DNA from: Aphanomyces cochlioides
Lineage: Eukaryota; Oomycota; Saprolegniomycetes; Saprolegniales; Verrucalvaceae
DNA length: 64,000 nt
Reading direction: 5' to 3'
NCBI GenBank assembly: GCA_019828595.1
Contig: JAHQRK010000001.1
Span: 2,728,001-2,792,000 of the forward strand
Each line of letters starts with the position of its first letter. Positions within the stretch are counted from its first letter, which is position 1. Positions 1 through 14,100 of this stretch are shown here, in pieces. A model generated the notes under the pieces. It was not told where the DNA came from. It ran no database searches and saw only the letters and a program-made list of their open reading frames with translations. Position numbers and translations under genes: made by a program.

Positions 1-877
1 ATTTGACCACTCAAGGTTGTATTGCCCGATATCCATGGCAAATATCCATTTGGTGTGATGTTGTCAATTATTTGGTGTGTTGCTCAATACTTAGTGTCAT
101 GTTTTGTCACGATGTAACCCATGTTGCTGGACGTGCCAGTTGTCGATAATATTAATAATCAAACAATTCCACATTCATATATGTTTGAAAATATTGTCCT
201 ACTACTTAAAATAATACCTGCCAAAGATGAGATGGATGGCAGTTGGGTTTTTCTGGGACTTCGCACTCCTTATTCACTTCTTTCTTATTTTACTTCGAAT
301 TGGCCTCAATAGTTTCCCTGTTTTGTTGTGCAAAAATGACAGTACTTGCACTACATTGTTTAATATCGCTTATTGAACTCGTACATCCAATGAGTTGAAA
401 CTTTGATACTGGGTAATACACCTGCTAAGTATTCATGCAACACCCCTTAAGTGATTCATGATACTCGCCGTAGGCCCACTATCAACAGTGGTACTCCATA
501 AAAAAAGTAGCACCATCAGTTGCAATAGTGGTAACCAACGTTACACATTGTCCCCTTACTGTAAAAAGTTGAACTATGGGGAGAGGATTTACTCGTCCAA
601 AGTCAATATGAAAATACAGTAAAAACACACGTTTTAGCCGCCCCTGGCTGCTCTATGAGAAAGTCCGGTATTTCGAGCCAAAAAGGCCCTACTTCGTTGC
701 ATTCGCATATCGCGTCGGAATTCGCCTTTCGGAGTCCAAGCCTCTGGCCAGAGTATGGCTTAAAGTGGCAGAAAGGGCTCGTCACCCTACTGCACAGTGA
801 GTTGACCGCTTATTCAGCGGCCTTTTCTGCCCGAGTGAAGCTATCTTAAGTCTCCTTAGTTTCAAAATAATATGATC

Positions 878-990
878 TCTGATTGGATAATTTATTTTTC
901 TTTCGGTACGAGTCGACGGTTTTTTGGTCAGGACATGATTTATCTCCTGACGAAAAAAAAAAATTCGTCAGTCAACAGTAGCCAATCAGA
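878..990. repeat. Inverted CCAAT-type motif pair and A-loop hairpin in satellite copy 1
   Basis: TCTGATTGG at 878-886 and CCAATCAGA at 982-990 are perfect inverted copies about 95 bp apart, repeated in every satellite unit. Between them, most copies have CTGACGAA, a run of A and TTCGTCAG (in copy 1 about 946-971), a perfect 8-bp inverted repeat with a poly-A loop. A few copies have lost bases of the left arm (for example near 3785 and 13715). A third palindrome, CTCTGGCCAGAG, and the inverted repeat CCAGGG...CCCTGG also recur in each unit. Confidence 0.8.
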
Positions 991-1184
991 ATGCTCGGCG
1001 TTAACTTATTTTTTTACTTCGAACTGGGCCTGAATCAAATTCAAAATTCATAGTATGGCATCAAACGTTTCATGTGTGTGATCAAATCTTTGTTATTTCC
1101 AAAGCAAAACGCTCCACCCAGGGGCGTAGCCCTGGCCTCACCCTAGTCTATTACTTAAAGCTCTAACGCAACACGTAAGTATGA

Positions 1185-1377
1185 GAGTAATTTTTACATA
1201 CAAACGTCAAGTCAAAAAATGAGAAATTTTTATATACAAATTCCAAGTACAAAAATGAGTAATTTTTACATACAAACGCCAAGTCAAAAAAGAATAATTT
1301 TTATATACAAATTCCAAGTACAAAAATGAGTAATTTTTACATACAAACGCCAAGTCAAAAAAAGAGTAATTTGAGAC
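1185..1377. repeat. 36-bp-periodic minisatellite block inside satellite copy 1
   Basis: Two related monomers alternate as A-B-A-B-A. A carries ACATACAAACGCCAAGTC and B carries ATATACAAATTCCAAGTAC, each followed by an A-run and GAGTAATTTTT. The same block lies near the end of every full copy (for example about 2603-2795, 4020-4213, 5442-5632, 6855-7048, 16790-16983). In the copy starting at 17029 it is only A-B-A (about 18208-18325), which accounts for that unit being 72 bp short. Copies differ in having six or seven A residues before GAATAATTTTT and in GAGAAAT versus GAGTAAT. Confidence 0.93.
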
Positions 1378-1707
1378 AAGTTCGTTCATAATAGTCAGCA
1401 CTTCCAACCAACATCAACTAATTTGACCACTCAAGGTTGTATTGCCCGATATCCATGGCAAATATCCATTTGGTGTGATGTTGTCAATTATTTGGTGTGT
1501 TGCTCAATACTTAGTGTCATGTTTTGTCACGATGTAACCCATGTTGCTGGACGTGCCAGTTGTCGATAATATTAATAATCAAACAATTCCACATTCATAT
1601 ATGTTTGAAAATATTGTCCTACTATTTAAAATAATACCTGCCAAAGATGAGATGGATGGCAGTTGGGTTTTTCTGGGACTTCGCACTCCTTATTCACTTC
1701 TTTCTTA

Positions 1708-2180
1708 TTTTACTTCGAATTGGCCTCAATAGTTTCCCTGTTTTGTTGTGCAAAAATGACAGTACTTGCACTACATTGTTTAATATCGCTTATTGAACTC
1801 GTACATCCAATGAGTTGAAACTTTGATACTGGGTAATACACCTGCTAAGTATTCATGCAACACCCCTTAAGTGATTCATGATACTCGCCGTAGGCCCACT
1901 ATCAACAGTGGTACTCCATAAAAAAGTAGCACCATCAGTTGCAATAGTGGTAACCAACGTTACACATTGTCCCCTTACTGTAAAAAGTTGAACTATGGGG
2001 AGAGGATTTACTCGTCCAAAGTCAATATGAAAATACAGTAAAAACACACGTTTTAGCCGCCCCTGGCTGCTCTATGAGAAAGTCCGGTATTTCGAGCCAA
2101 AAAGGCCCTACTTCGTTGCATTCGCATATCGCGTCGGAATTCGCCTTTCGGAGTCCAAGCCTCTGGCCAGAGTATGGCTT
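1708..2180 (-). pseudogene. Possible decayed LTR-retrotransposon integrase in the satellite unit (copy 2 shown)
   Basis: Read on the minus strand, with frame changes and stops, the unit shows short peptides in the order and rough spacing of a retroviral-type integrase. First comes FRRDMRMQRSRA, which resembles the F-x-x-x-C-x-x-C-Q-R-x-K-A end of the zinc-binding domain. About 32 codons later is HIDF, resembling the first catalytic Asp context. Next come VSTHWMYEFNKRY, resembling the second Asp block, and CHFCTTKQGNYxGQFE, where HF and the final Glu are separated by exactly 12 residues as in the intact Ty3 integrase elsewhere in this window. The gap between the first and second acidic residues is longer than usual (about 74 versus 59) and between the second and third shorter (27 versus 35). 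All copies carry the stops, so this is at most a relic. Chance resemblance is possible. Confidence 0.35.
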
Positions 2181-5100
2181 AAAGTGGCAGAAAGGGCTCG
2201 TCACCCTACTGCACAGTGAGTTGACCGCTTATTCAGCGGCCTTTTCTGCCCGAGTGAAGCTATCTTAAGTCTCCTTAGTTTCAAAATAATATGATCTCTG
2301 ATTGGATAATTTATTTTTCTTTCGGTACGAGTCGACGGTTTTTTGGTCAGGACATGATTTATCTCCTGACGAAAAAAAAAATTCGTCAGTCAACAGTAGC
2401 CAATCAGAATGCTCGGCGTTAACTTATTTTTTTACTTCGAACTGGGCCTGAATCAAATTCAAAATTCATAGTATGGCTTCAAACGTTTCATGTGTGTGAT
2501 CAAATCTTTGTTATTTCCAAAGCAAAACGCTCCACCCAGGGGCGTAGCCCTGGCCTCACCCTAGTCTATTACTTAAAGCTCTAACGCAACACGTAAGTAC
2601 GAGAGTAATTTTTACATACAAACGTCAAGTCAAAAAATGAGAAATTTTTATATACAAATTCCAAGTACAAAAATGAGTAATTTTTACATACAAACGCCAA
2701 GTCAAAAAAGAATAATTTTTATATACAAATTCCAAGTACAAAAATGAGTAATTTTTACATACAAACGCCAAGTCAAAAAAAGAGTAATTTGAGACAAGTT
2801 CGTTCATAATAGTCAGCACTTCCAACCAACATCAACTAATTTGACCACTCAAGGTTGTATTGCCCGATATCCATGGCAAATATCCATTTGGTGTGATGTT
2901 GTCAATTATTTGGTGTGTTGCTCAATACTTAGTGTCATGTTTTGTCACGATGTAACCCATGTTGCTGGACGTGCCAGTTGTCGATAATATTAATAATCAA
3001 ACAATTCCACATTCATATATGTTTGAAAATATTGTCCTACTATTTAAAATAATACCTGCCAAAGATGAGATGGATGGCAGTTGGGTTTTTCTGGGACTTC
3101 GCACTCCTTATTCACTTCTTTCTTATTTTACTTCGAATTGGCCTCAATAGTTTCCCTGTTTTGTTGTGCAAAAATGACAGTACTTGCACTACATTGTTTA
3201 ATATCGCTTATTGAACTCGTACATCCAATGAGTTGAAACTTTGATACTGGGTAATACACCTGCTAAGTATTCATGCAACACCCCTTAAGTGATTCATGAT
3301 ACTCGCCGTAGGCCCACTATCAACAGTGGTACTCCATAAAAAAGTAGCACCATCAGTTGCAATAGTGGTAACCAACGTTACACATTGTCCCCTTACTGTA
3401 AAAAGTTGAACTATGGGGAGAGGATTTACTCGTCCAAAGTCAATATGAAAATACAGTAAAAACACACGTTTTAGCCGCCCCTGGCTGCTCTATGAGAAAG
3501 TCCGGTATTTCGAGCCAAAAAGGCCCTACTTCGTTGCATTCGCATATCGCGTCGGAATTCGCCTTTCGGAGTCCAAGCCTCTGGCCAGAGTATGGCTTAA
3601 AGTGGCAGAAAGGACTCGTCACCCTACTGCACAGTGAGTTGACCGCTTATTCAGCGGCCTTTTCTGCCCGAGTGAAGCTATCTTAAGTCTCCTTAGTTTC
3701 AAAATAATATGATCTCTGATTGGATAATTTATTTTTCTTTCGGTACGAGTCGACGGTTTTTTGGTCAGGACATGATTTATCTCCTGAAAAAAAAAAAAAA
3801 TTCGTCAGTCAACAGTAGCCAATCAGAATGCTCGGCGTTAACTTATTTTTTTACTTCGAACTGGGCCTGAATCAAATTCAAAATTCATAGTATGGCTTCA
3901 AACGTTTCATGTGTGTGATCAAATCTTTGTTATTTCCAAAGCAAAACGCTCCACCCAGGGGCGTAGCCCTGGCCTCACCCTAGTCTATTACTTAAAGCTC
4001 TAACGCAACACGTAAGTATGAGAGTAATTTTTACATACAAACGTCAAGTCAAAAAATGAGTAATTTTTATATACAAATTCCAAGTACAAAAATGAGTAAT
4101 TTTTACATACAAACGCCAAGTCAAAAAAAGAATAATTTTTATATACAAATTCCAAGTACAAAAATGAGTAATTTTTACATACAAACGCCAAGTCAAAAAA
4201 AGAGTAATTTGAGACAAGTTCGTTCATAATAGTCAGCACTTCCAACCAACATCAACTAATTTGACCACTCAAGGTTGTATTGCCCGATATCCATGGCAAA
4301 TATCCATTTGGTGTGATGTTGTCAATTATTTGGTGTGTTGCTCAATACTTAGTGTCATGTTTTGTCACGATGTAACCCATGTTGCTGGACGTGCCAGTTG
4401 TCGATAATATTAATAATCAAACAATTCCACATTCATATATGTTTGAAAATATTGTCCTACTATTTAAAATAATACCTGCCAAAGATGAGATGGATGGCAG
4501 TTGGGTTTTTCTGGGACTTCGCACTCCTTATTCACTTCTTTCTTATTTTACTTCGAATTGGCCTCAATAGTTTCCCTGTTTTGTTGTGCAAAAATGACAG
4601 TACTTGCACTACATTGTTTAATATCGCTTATTGAACTCGTACATCCAATGAGTTGAAACTTTGATACTGGGTAATACACCTGCTAAGTATTCATGCAACA
4701 CCCCTTAAGTGATTCATGATACTCGCCGTAGGCCCACTATCAACAGTGGTACTCCATAAAAAAGTAGCACCATCAGTTGCAATAGTGGTAACCAACGTTA
4801 CACATTGTCCCCTTACTGTAAAAAGTTGAACTATGGGGAGAGGATTTACTCGTCCAAAGTCAATATGAAAATACAGTAAAAACACACGTTTTAGCCGCCC
4901 CTGGCTGCTCTATGAGAAAGTCCGGTATTTCGAGCCAAAAAGGCCCTACTTCGTTGCATTCGCATATCGCGTCGGAATTCGCCTTTCGGAGTCCAAGCCT
5001 CTGGCCAGAGTATGGCTTAAAGTGGCAGAAAGGGCTCGTCACCCTACTGCACAGTGAGTTGACCGCTTATTCAGCGGCCTTTTCTGCCCGAGTGAAGCTA

Positions 5101-8100
5101 TCTTAAGTCTCCTTAGTTTCAAAATAATATGATCTCTGATTGGATAATTTATTTTTCTTTCGGTACGAGTCGACGGTTTTTTGGTCAGGACATGATTTAT
5201 CTCCTGACGAAAAAAAAAATTCGTCAGTCAACAGTAGCCAATCAGAATGCTCGGCGTTAACTTATTTTTTTACTTCGAACTGGGCCTGAATCAAATTCAA
5301 AATTCATAGTATGGCTTCAAACGTTTCATGTGTGTGATCAAATCTTTGTTATTTCCAAAGCAAAACGCTCCACCCAGGGGCGTAGCCCCGCCTCACCCTA
5401 GTCTATTACTTAAAGCTCTAACGCAACACGTAAGTACGAGAGTAATTTTTACATACAAACGTCAAGTCAAAAAATGAGAAATTTTTATATACAAATTCCA
5501 AGTACAAAAATGAGTAATTTTTACATACAAACGCCAAGTCAAAAAAGAATAATTTTTATATACAAATTCCAAGTACAAAAATGAGTAATTTTTACATACA
5601 AACGCCAAGTCAAAAAAAGAGTAATTTGAGACAAGTTCGTTCATAATAGTCAGCACTTCCAACCAACATCAACTAATTTGACCACTCAAGGTTGTATTGC
5701 CCGATATCCATGGCAAATATCCATTTGGTGTGATGTTGTCAATTATTTGGTGTGTTGCTCAATACTTAGTGTCATGTTTTGTCACGATGTAACCCATGTT
5801 GCTGGACGTGCCAGTTGTCGATAATATTAATAATCAAACAATTCCACATTCATATATGTTTGAAAATATTGTCCTACTATTTAAAATAATACCTGCCAAA
5901 GATGAGATGGATGGCAGTTGGGTTTTTCTGGGACTTCGCACTCCTTATTCACTTCTTTCTTATTTTACTTCGAATTGGCCTCAATAGTTTCCCTGTTTTG
6001 TTGTGCAAAAATGACAGTACTTGCACTACATTGTTTAATATCGCTTATTGAACTCGTACATCCAATGAGTTGAAACTTTGATACTGGGTAATACACCTGC
6101 TAAGTATTCATGCAACACCCCTTAAGTGATTCATGATACTCGCCGTAGGCCCACTATCAACAGTGGTACTCCATAAAAAAGTAGCACCATCAGTTGCAAT
6201 AGTGGTAACCAACGTTACACATTGTCCCCTTACTGTAAAAAGTTGAACTATGGGGAGAGGATTTACTCGTCCAAAGTCAATATGAAAATACAGTAAAAAC
6301 ACACGTTTTAGCCGCCCCTGGCTGCTCTATGAGAAAGTCCGGTATTTCGAGCCAAAAAGGCCCTACTTCGTTGCATTCGCATATCGCGTCGGAATTCGCC
6401 TTTCGGAGTCCAAGCCTCTGGCCAGAGTATGGCTTAAAGTGGCAGAAAGGGCTCGTCACCCTACTGCACAGTGAGTTGACCGCTTATTCAGCGGCCTTTT
6501 CTGCCCGAGTGAAGCTATCTTAAGTCTCCTTAGTTTCAAAATAATATGATCTCTGATTGGATAATTTATTTTTCTTTCGGTACGAGTCGACGGTTTTTTG
6601 GTCAGGACATGATTTATCTCCTGACGAAAAAAAAATTCGTCAGTCAACAGTAGCCAATCAGAATGCTCGGCGTTAACTTATTTTTTTACTTCGAACTGGG
6701 CCTGAATCAAATTCAAAATTCATAGTATGGCTTCAAACGTTTCATGTGTGTGATCAAATCTTTGTTATTTCCAAAGCAAAACGCTCCACCCAGGGGCGTA
6801 GCCCTGGCCTCACCCTAGTCTATTACTTAAAGCTCTAACGCAACACGTAAGTATGAGAGTAATTTTTACATACAAACGTCAAGTCAAAAAATGAGTAATT
6901 TTTATATACAAATTCCAAGTACAAAAATGAGTAATTTTTACATACAAACGCCAAGTCAAAAAAAGAATAATTTTTATATACAAATTCCAAGTACAAAAAT
7001 GAGTAATTTTTACATACAAACGCCAAGTCAAAAAAAGAGTAATTTGAGACAAGTTCGTTCATAATAGTCAGCACTTCCAACCAACATCAACTAATTTGAC
7101 CACTCAAGGTTGTATTGCCCGATATCCATGGCAAATATCCATTTGGTGTGATGTTGTCAATTATTTGGTGTGTTGCTCAATACTTAGTGTCATGTTTTGT
7201 CACGATGTAACCCATGTTGCTGGACGTGCCAGTTGTCGATAATATTAATAATCAAACAATTCCACATTCATATATGTTTGAAAATATTGTCCTACTATTT
7301 AAAATAATACCTGCCAAAGATGAGATGGATGGCAGTTGGGTTTTTCTGGGACTTCGCACTCCTTATTCACTTCTTTCTTATTTTACTTCGAATTGGCCTC
7401 AATAGTTTCCCTGTTTTGTTGTGCAAAAATGACAGTACTTGCACTACATTGTTTAATATCGCTTATTGAACTCGTACATCCAATGAGTTGAAACTTTGAT
7501 ACTGGGTAATACACCTGCTAAGTATTCATGCAACACCCCTTAAGTGATTCATGATACTCGCCGTAGGCCCACTATCAACAGTGGTACTCCATAAAAAAGT
7601 AGCACCATCAGTTGCAATAGTGGTAACCAACGTTACACATTGTCCCCTTACTGTAAAAAGTTGAACTATGGGGAGAGGATTTACTCGTCCAAAGTCAATA
7701 TGAAAATACAGTAAAAACACACGTTTTAGCCGCCCCTGGCTGCTCTATGAGAAAGTCCGGTATTTCGAGCCAAAAAGGCCCTACTTCGTTGCATTCGCAT
7801 ATCGCGTCGGAATTCGCCTTTCGGAGTCCAAGCCTCTGGCCAGAGTATGGCTTAAAGTGGCAGAAAGGGCTCGTCACCCTACTGCACAGTGAGTTGACCG
7901 CTTATTCAGCGGCCTTTTCTGCCCGAGTGAAGCTATCTTAAGTCTCCTTAGTTTCAAAATAATATGATCTCTGATTGGATAATTTATTTTTCTTTCGGTA
8001 CGAGTCGACGGTTTTTTGGTCAGGACATGATTTATCTCCTGACGAAAAAAAAAATTCGTCAGTCAACAGTAGCCAATCAGAATGCTCGGCGTTAACTTAT

Positions 8101-11100
8101 TTTTTTACTTCGAACTGGGCCTGAATCAAATTCAAAATTCATAGTATGGCTTCAAACGTTTCATGTGTGTGATCAAATCTTTGTTATTTCCAAAGCAAAA
8201 CGCTCCACCCAGGGGCGTAGCCCTGGCCTCACCCTAGTCTATTACTTAAAGCTCTAACGCAACACGTAAGTATGAGAGTAATTTTTACATACAAACGTCA
8301 AGTCAAAAAATGAGTAATTTTTATATACAAATTCCAAGTACAAAAATGAGTAATTTTTACATACAAACGCCAAGTCAAAAAAAGAATAATTTTTATATAC
8401 AAATTCCAAGTACAAAAATGAGTAATTTTTACATACAAACGCCAAGTCAAAAAAAGAGTAATTTGAGACAAGTTCGTTCATAATAGTCAGCACTTCCAAC
8501 CAACATCAACTAATTTGACCACTCAAGGTTGTATTGCCCGATATCCATGGCAAATATCCATTTGGTGTGATGTTGTCAATTATTTGGTGTGTTGCTCAAT
8601 ACTTAGTGTCATGTTTTGTCACGATGTAACCCATGTTGCTGGACGTGCCAGTTGTCGATAATATTAATAATCAAACAATTCCACATTCATATATGTTTGA
8701 AAATATTGTCCTACTATTTAAAATAATACCTGCCAAAGATGAGATGGATGGCAGTTGGGTTTTTCTGGGACTTCGCACTCCTTATTCACTTCTTTCTTAT
8801 TTTACTTCGAATTGGCCTCAATAGTTTCCCTGTTTTGTTGTGCAAAAATGACAGTACTTGCACTACATTGTTTAATATCGCTTATTGAACTCGTACATCC
8901 AATGAGTTGAAACTTTGATACTGGGTAATACACCTGCTAAGTATTCATGCAACACCCCTTAAGTGATTCATGATACTCGCCGTAGGCCCACTATCAACAG
9001 TGGTACTCCATAAAAAAGTAGCACCATCAGTTGCAATAGTGGTAACCAACGTTACACATTGTCCCCTTACTGTAAAAAGTTGAACTATGGGGAGAGGATT
9101 TACTCGTCCAAAGTCAATATGAAAATACAGTAAAAACACACGTTTTAGCCGCCCCTGGCTGCTCTATGAGAAAGTCCGGTATTTCGAGCCAAAAAGGCCC
9201 TACTTCGTTGCATTCGCATATCGCGTCGGAATTCGCCTTTCGGAGTCCAAGCCTCTGGCCAGAGTATGGCTTAAAGTGGCAGAAAGGGCTCGTCACCCTA
9301 CTGCACAGTGAGTTGACCGCTTATTCAGCGGCCTTTTCTGCCCGAGTGAAGCTATCTTAAGTCTCCTTAGTTTCAAAATAATATGATCTCTGATTGGATA
9401 ATTTATTTTTCTTTCGGTACGAGTCGACGGTTTTTTGGTCAGGACATGATTTATCTCCTGACGAAAAAAAAATTCGTCAGTCAACAGTAGCCAATCAGAA
9501 TGCTCGGCGTTAACTTATTTTTTTACTTCGAACTGGGCCTGAATCAAATTCAAAATTCATAGTATGGCTTCAAACGTTTCATGTGTGTGATCAAATCTTT
9601 GTTATTTCCAAAGCAAAACGCTCCACCCAGGGGCGTAGCCCTGGCCTCACCCTAGTCTATTACTTAAAGCTCTAACGCAACACGTAAGTATGAGAGTAAT
9701 TTTTACATACAAACGTCAAGTCAAAAAATGAGTAATTTTTATATACAAATTCCAAGTACAAAAATGAGTAATTTTTACATACAAACGCCAAGTCAAAAAA
9801 AGAATAATTTTTATATACAAATTCCAAGTACAAAAATGAGTAATTTTTACATACAAACGCCAAGTCAAAAAAAGAGTAATTTGAGACAAGTTCGTTCATA
9901 ATAGTCAGCACTTCCAACCAACATCAACTAATTTGACCACTCAAGGTTGTATTGCCCGATATCCATGGCAAATATCCATTTGGTGTGATGTTGTCAATTA
10001 TTTGGTGTGTTGCTCAATACTTAGTGTCATGTTTTGTCACGATGTAACCCATGTTGCTGGACGTGCCAGTTGTCGATAATATTAATAATCAAACAATTCC
10101 ACATTCATATATGTTTGAAAATATTGTCCTACTATTTAAAATAATACCTGCCAAAGATGAGATGGATGGCAGTTGGGTTTTTCTGGGACTTCGCACTCCT
10201 TATTCACTTCTTTCTTATTTTACTTCGAATTGGCCTCAATAGTTTCCCTGTTTTGTTGTGCAAAAATGACAGTACTTGCACTACATTGTTTAATATCGCT
10301 TATTGAACTCGTACATCCAATGAGTTGAAACTTTGATACTGGGTAATACACCTGCTAAGTATTCATGCAACACCCCTTAAGTGATTCATGATCTCGCCGT
10401 AGGCCCACTATCAACAGTGGTACTCCATAAAAAAGTAGCACCATCAGTTGCAATAGTGGTAACCAACGTTACACATTGTCCCCTTACTGTAAAAAGTTGA
10501 ACTATGGGGAGAGGATTTACTCGTCCAAAGTCAATATGAAAATACAGTAAAAACACACGTTTTAGCCGCCCCTGGCTGCTCTATGAGAAAGTCCGGTATT
10601 TCGAGCCAAAAAGGCCCTACTTCGTTGCATTCGCATATCGCGTCGGAATTCGCCTTTCGGAGTCCAAGCCTCTGGCCAGAGTATGGCTTAAAGTGGCAGA
10701 AAGGGCTCGTCACCCTACTGCACAGTGAGTTGACCGCTTATTCAGCGGCCTTTTCTGCCCGAGTGAAGCTATCTTAAGTCTCCTTAGTTTCAAAATAATA
10801 TGATCTCTGATTGGATAATTTATTTTTCTTTCGGTACGAGTCGACGGTTTTTTGGTCAGGACATGATTTATCTCCTGACGAAAAAAAAATTCGTCAGTCA
10901 ACAGTAGCCAATCAGAATGCTCGGCGTTAACTTATTTTTTTACTTCGAACTGGGCCTGAATCAAATTCAAAATTCATAGTATGGCTTCAAACGTTTCATG
11001 TGTGTGATCAAATCTTTGTTATTTCCAAAGCAAAACGCTCCACCCAGGGGCGTAGCCCTGGCCTCACCCTAGTCTATTACTTAAAGCTCTAACGCAACAC

Positions 11101-14100
11101 GTAAGTACGAGAGTAATTTTTACATACAAACGTCAAGTCAAAAAATGAGTAATTTTTATATACAAATTCCAAGTACAAAAATGAGTAATTTTTACATACA
11201 AACGCCAAGTCAAAAAAGAATAATTTTTATATACAAATTCCAAGTACAAAAATGAGTAATTTTTACATACAAACGCCAAGTCAAAAAAAGAGTAATTTGA
11301 GACAAGTTCGTTCATAATAGTCAGCACTTCCAACCAACATCAACTAATTTGACCACTCAAGGTTGTATTGCCCGATATCCATGGCAAATATCCATTTGGT
11401 GTGATGTTGTCAATTATTTGGTGTGTTGCTCAATACTTAGTGTCATGTTTTGTCACGATGTAACCCATGTTGCTGGACGTGCCAGTTGTCGATAATATTA
11501 ATAATCAAACAATTCCACATTCATATATGTTTGAAAATATTGTCCTACTATTTAAAATAATACCTGCCAAAGATGAGATGGATGGCAGTTGGGTTTTTCT
11601 GGGACTTCGCACTCCTTATTCACTTCTTTCTTATTTTACTTCGAATTGGCCTCAATAGTTTCCCTGTTTTGTTGTGCAAAAATGACAGTACTTGCACTAC
11701 ATTGTTTAATATCGCTTATTGAACTCGTACATCCAATGAGTTGAAACTTTGATACTGGGTAATACACCTGCTAAGTATTCATGCAACACCCCTTAAGTGA
11801 TTCATGATACTCGCCGTAGGCCCACTATCAACAGTGGTACTCCATAAAAAAAGTAGCACCATCAGTTGCAATAGTGGTAACCAACGTTACACATTGTCCC
11901 CTTACTGTAAAAAGTTGAACTATGGGGAGAGGATTTACTCGTCCAAAGTCAATATGAAAATACAGTAAAAACACACGTTTTAGCCGCCCCTGGCTGCTCT
12001 ATGAGAAAGTCCGGTATTTCGAGCCAAAAAGACCCTACTTCGTTGCATTCGCATATCGCGTCGGAATTCGCCTTTCGGAGTCCAAGCCTCTGGCCAGAGT
12101 ATGGCTTAAAGTGGCAGAAAGGGCTCGTCACCCTACTGCACAGTGAGTTGACCGCTTATTCAGCGGCCTTTTCTGCCCGAGTGAAGCTATCTTAAGTCTC
12201 CTTAGTTTCAAAATAATATGATCTCTGATTGGATAATTTATTTTTCTTTCGGTACGAGTCGACGGTTTTTTGGTCAGGACATGATTTATCTCCTGACGAA
12301 AAAAAAAATTCGTCAGTCAACAGTAGCCAATCAGAATGCTCGGCGTTAACTTATTTTTTTACTTCGAACTGGGCCTGAATCAAATTCAAAATTCATAGTA
12401 TGGCTTCAAACGTTTCATGTGTGTGATCAAATCTTTGTTATTTCCAAAGCAAAACGCTCCACCCAGGGGCGTAGCCCTGGCCTCACCCTAGTCTATTACT
12501 TAAAGCTCTAACGCAACACGTAAGTACGAGAGTAATTTTTACATACAAACGTCAAGTCAAAAAATGAGTAATTTTTATATACAAATTCCAAGTACAAAAA
12601 TGAGTAATTTTTACATACAAACGCCAAGTCAAAAAAAGAATAATTTTTATATACAAATTCCAAGTACAAAAATGAGTAATTTTTACATACAAACGCCAAG
12701 TCAAAAAAAGAGTAATTTGAGACAAGTTCGTTCATAATAGTCAGCACTTCCAACCAACATCAACTAATTTGACCACTCAAGGTTGTATTGCCCGATATCC
12801 ATGGCAAATATCCATTTGGTGTGATGTTGTCAATTATTTGGTGTGTTGCTCAATACTTAGTGTCATGTTTTGTCACGATGTAACCCATGTTGCTGGACGT
12901 GCCAGTTGTCGATAATATTAATAATCAAACAATTCCACATTCATATATGTTTGAAAATATTGTCCTACTATTTAAAATAATACCTGCCAAAGATGAGATG
13001 GATGGCAGTTGGGTTTTTCTGGGACTTCGCACTCCTTATTCACTTCTTTCTTATTTTACTTCGAATTGGCCTCAATAGTTTCCCTGTTTTGTTGTGCAAA
13101 AATGACAGTACTTGCACTACATTGTTTAATATCGCTTATTGAACTCGTACATCCAATGAGTTGAAACTTTGATACTGGGTAATACACCTGCTAAGTATTC
13201 ATGCAACACCCCTTAAGTGATTCATGATACTCGCCGTAGGCCCACTATCAACAGTGGTACTCCATAAAAAAAAGTAGCACCATCAGTTGCAATAGTGGTA
13301 ACCAACGTTACACATTGTCCCCTTACTGTAAAAAGTTGAACTATGGGGAGAGGATTTACTCGTCCAAAGTCAATATGAAAATACAGTAAAAACACACGTT
13401 TTAGCCGCCCCTGGCTGCTCTATGAGAAAGTCCGGTATTTCGAGCCAAAAAGGCCCTACTTCGTTGCATTCGCATATCGCGTCGGAATTCGCCTTTCGGA
13501 GTCCAAGCCTCTGGCCAGAGTATGGCTTAAAGTGGCAGAAAGGGCTCGTCACCCTACTGCACAGTGAGTTGACCGCTTATTCAGCGGCCTTTTCTGCCCG
13601 AGTGAAGCTATCTTAAGTCTCCTTAGTTTCAAAATAATATGATCTCTGATTGGATAATTTATTTTTCTTTCGGTACGAGTCGACGGTTTTTTGGTCAGGA
13701 CATGATTTATCTCCTGAAAAAAAAAAATTCGTCAGTCAACAGTAGCCAATCAGAATGCTCGGCGTTAACTTATTTTTTTACTTCGAACTGGGCCTGAATC
13801 AAATTCAAAATTCATAGTATGGCTTCAAACGTTTCATGTGTGTGATCAAATCTTTGTTATTTCCAAAGCAAAACGCTCCACCCAGGGGCGTAGCCCTGGC
13901 CTCACCCTAGTCTATTACTTAAAGCTCTAACGCAACACGTAAGTATGAGAGTAATTTTTACATACAAACGTCAAGTCAAAAAATGAGTAATTTTTATATA
14001 CAAATTCCAAGTACAAAAATGAGTAATTTTTACATACAAACGCCAAGTCAAAAAAAGAATAATTTTTATATACAAATTCCAAGTACAAAAATGAGTAATT

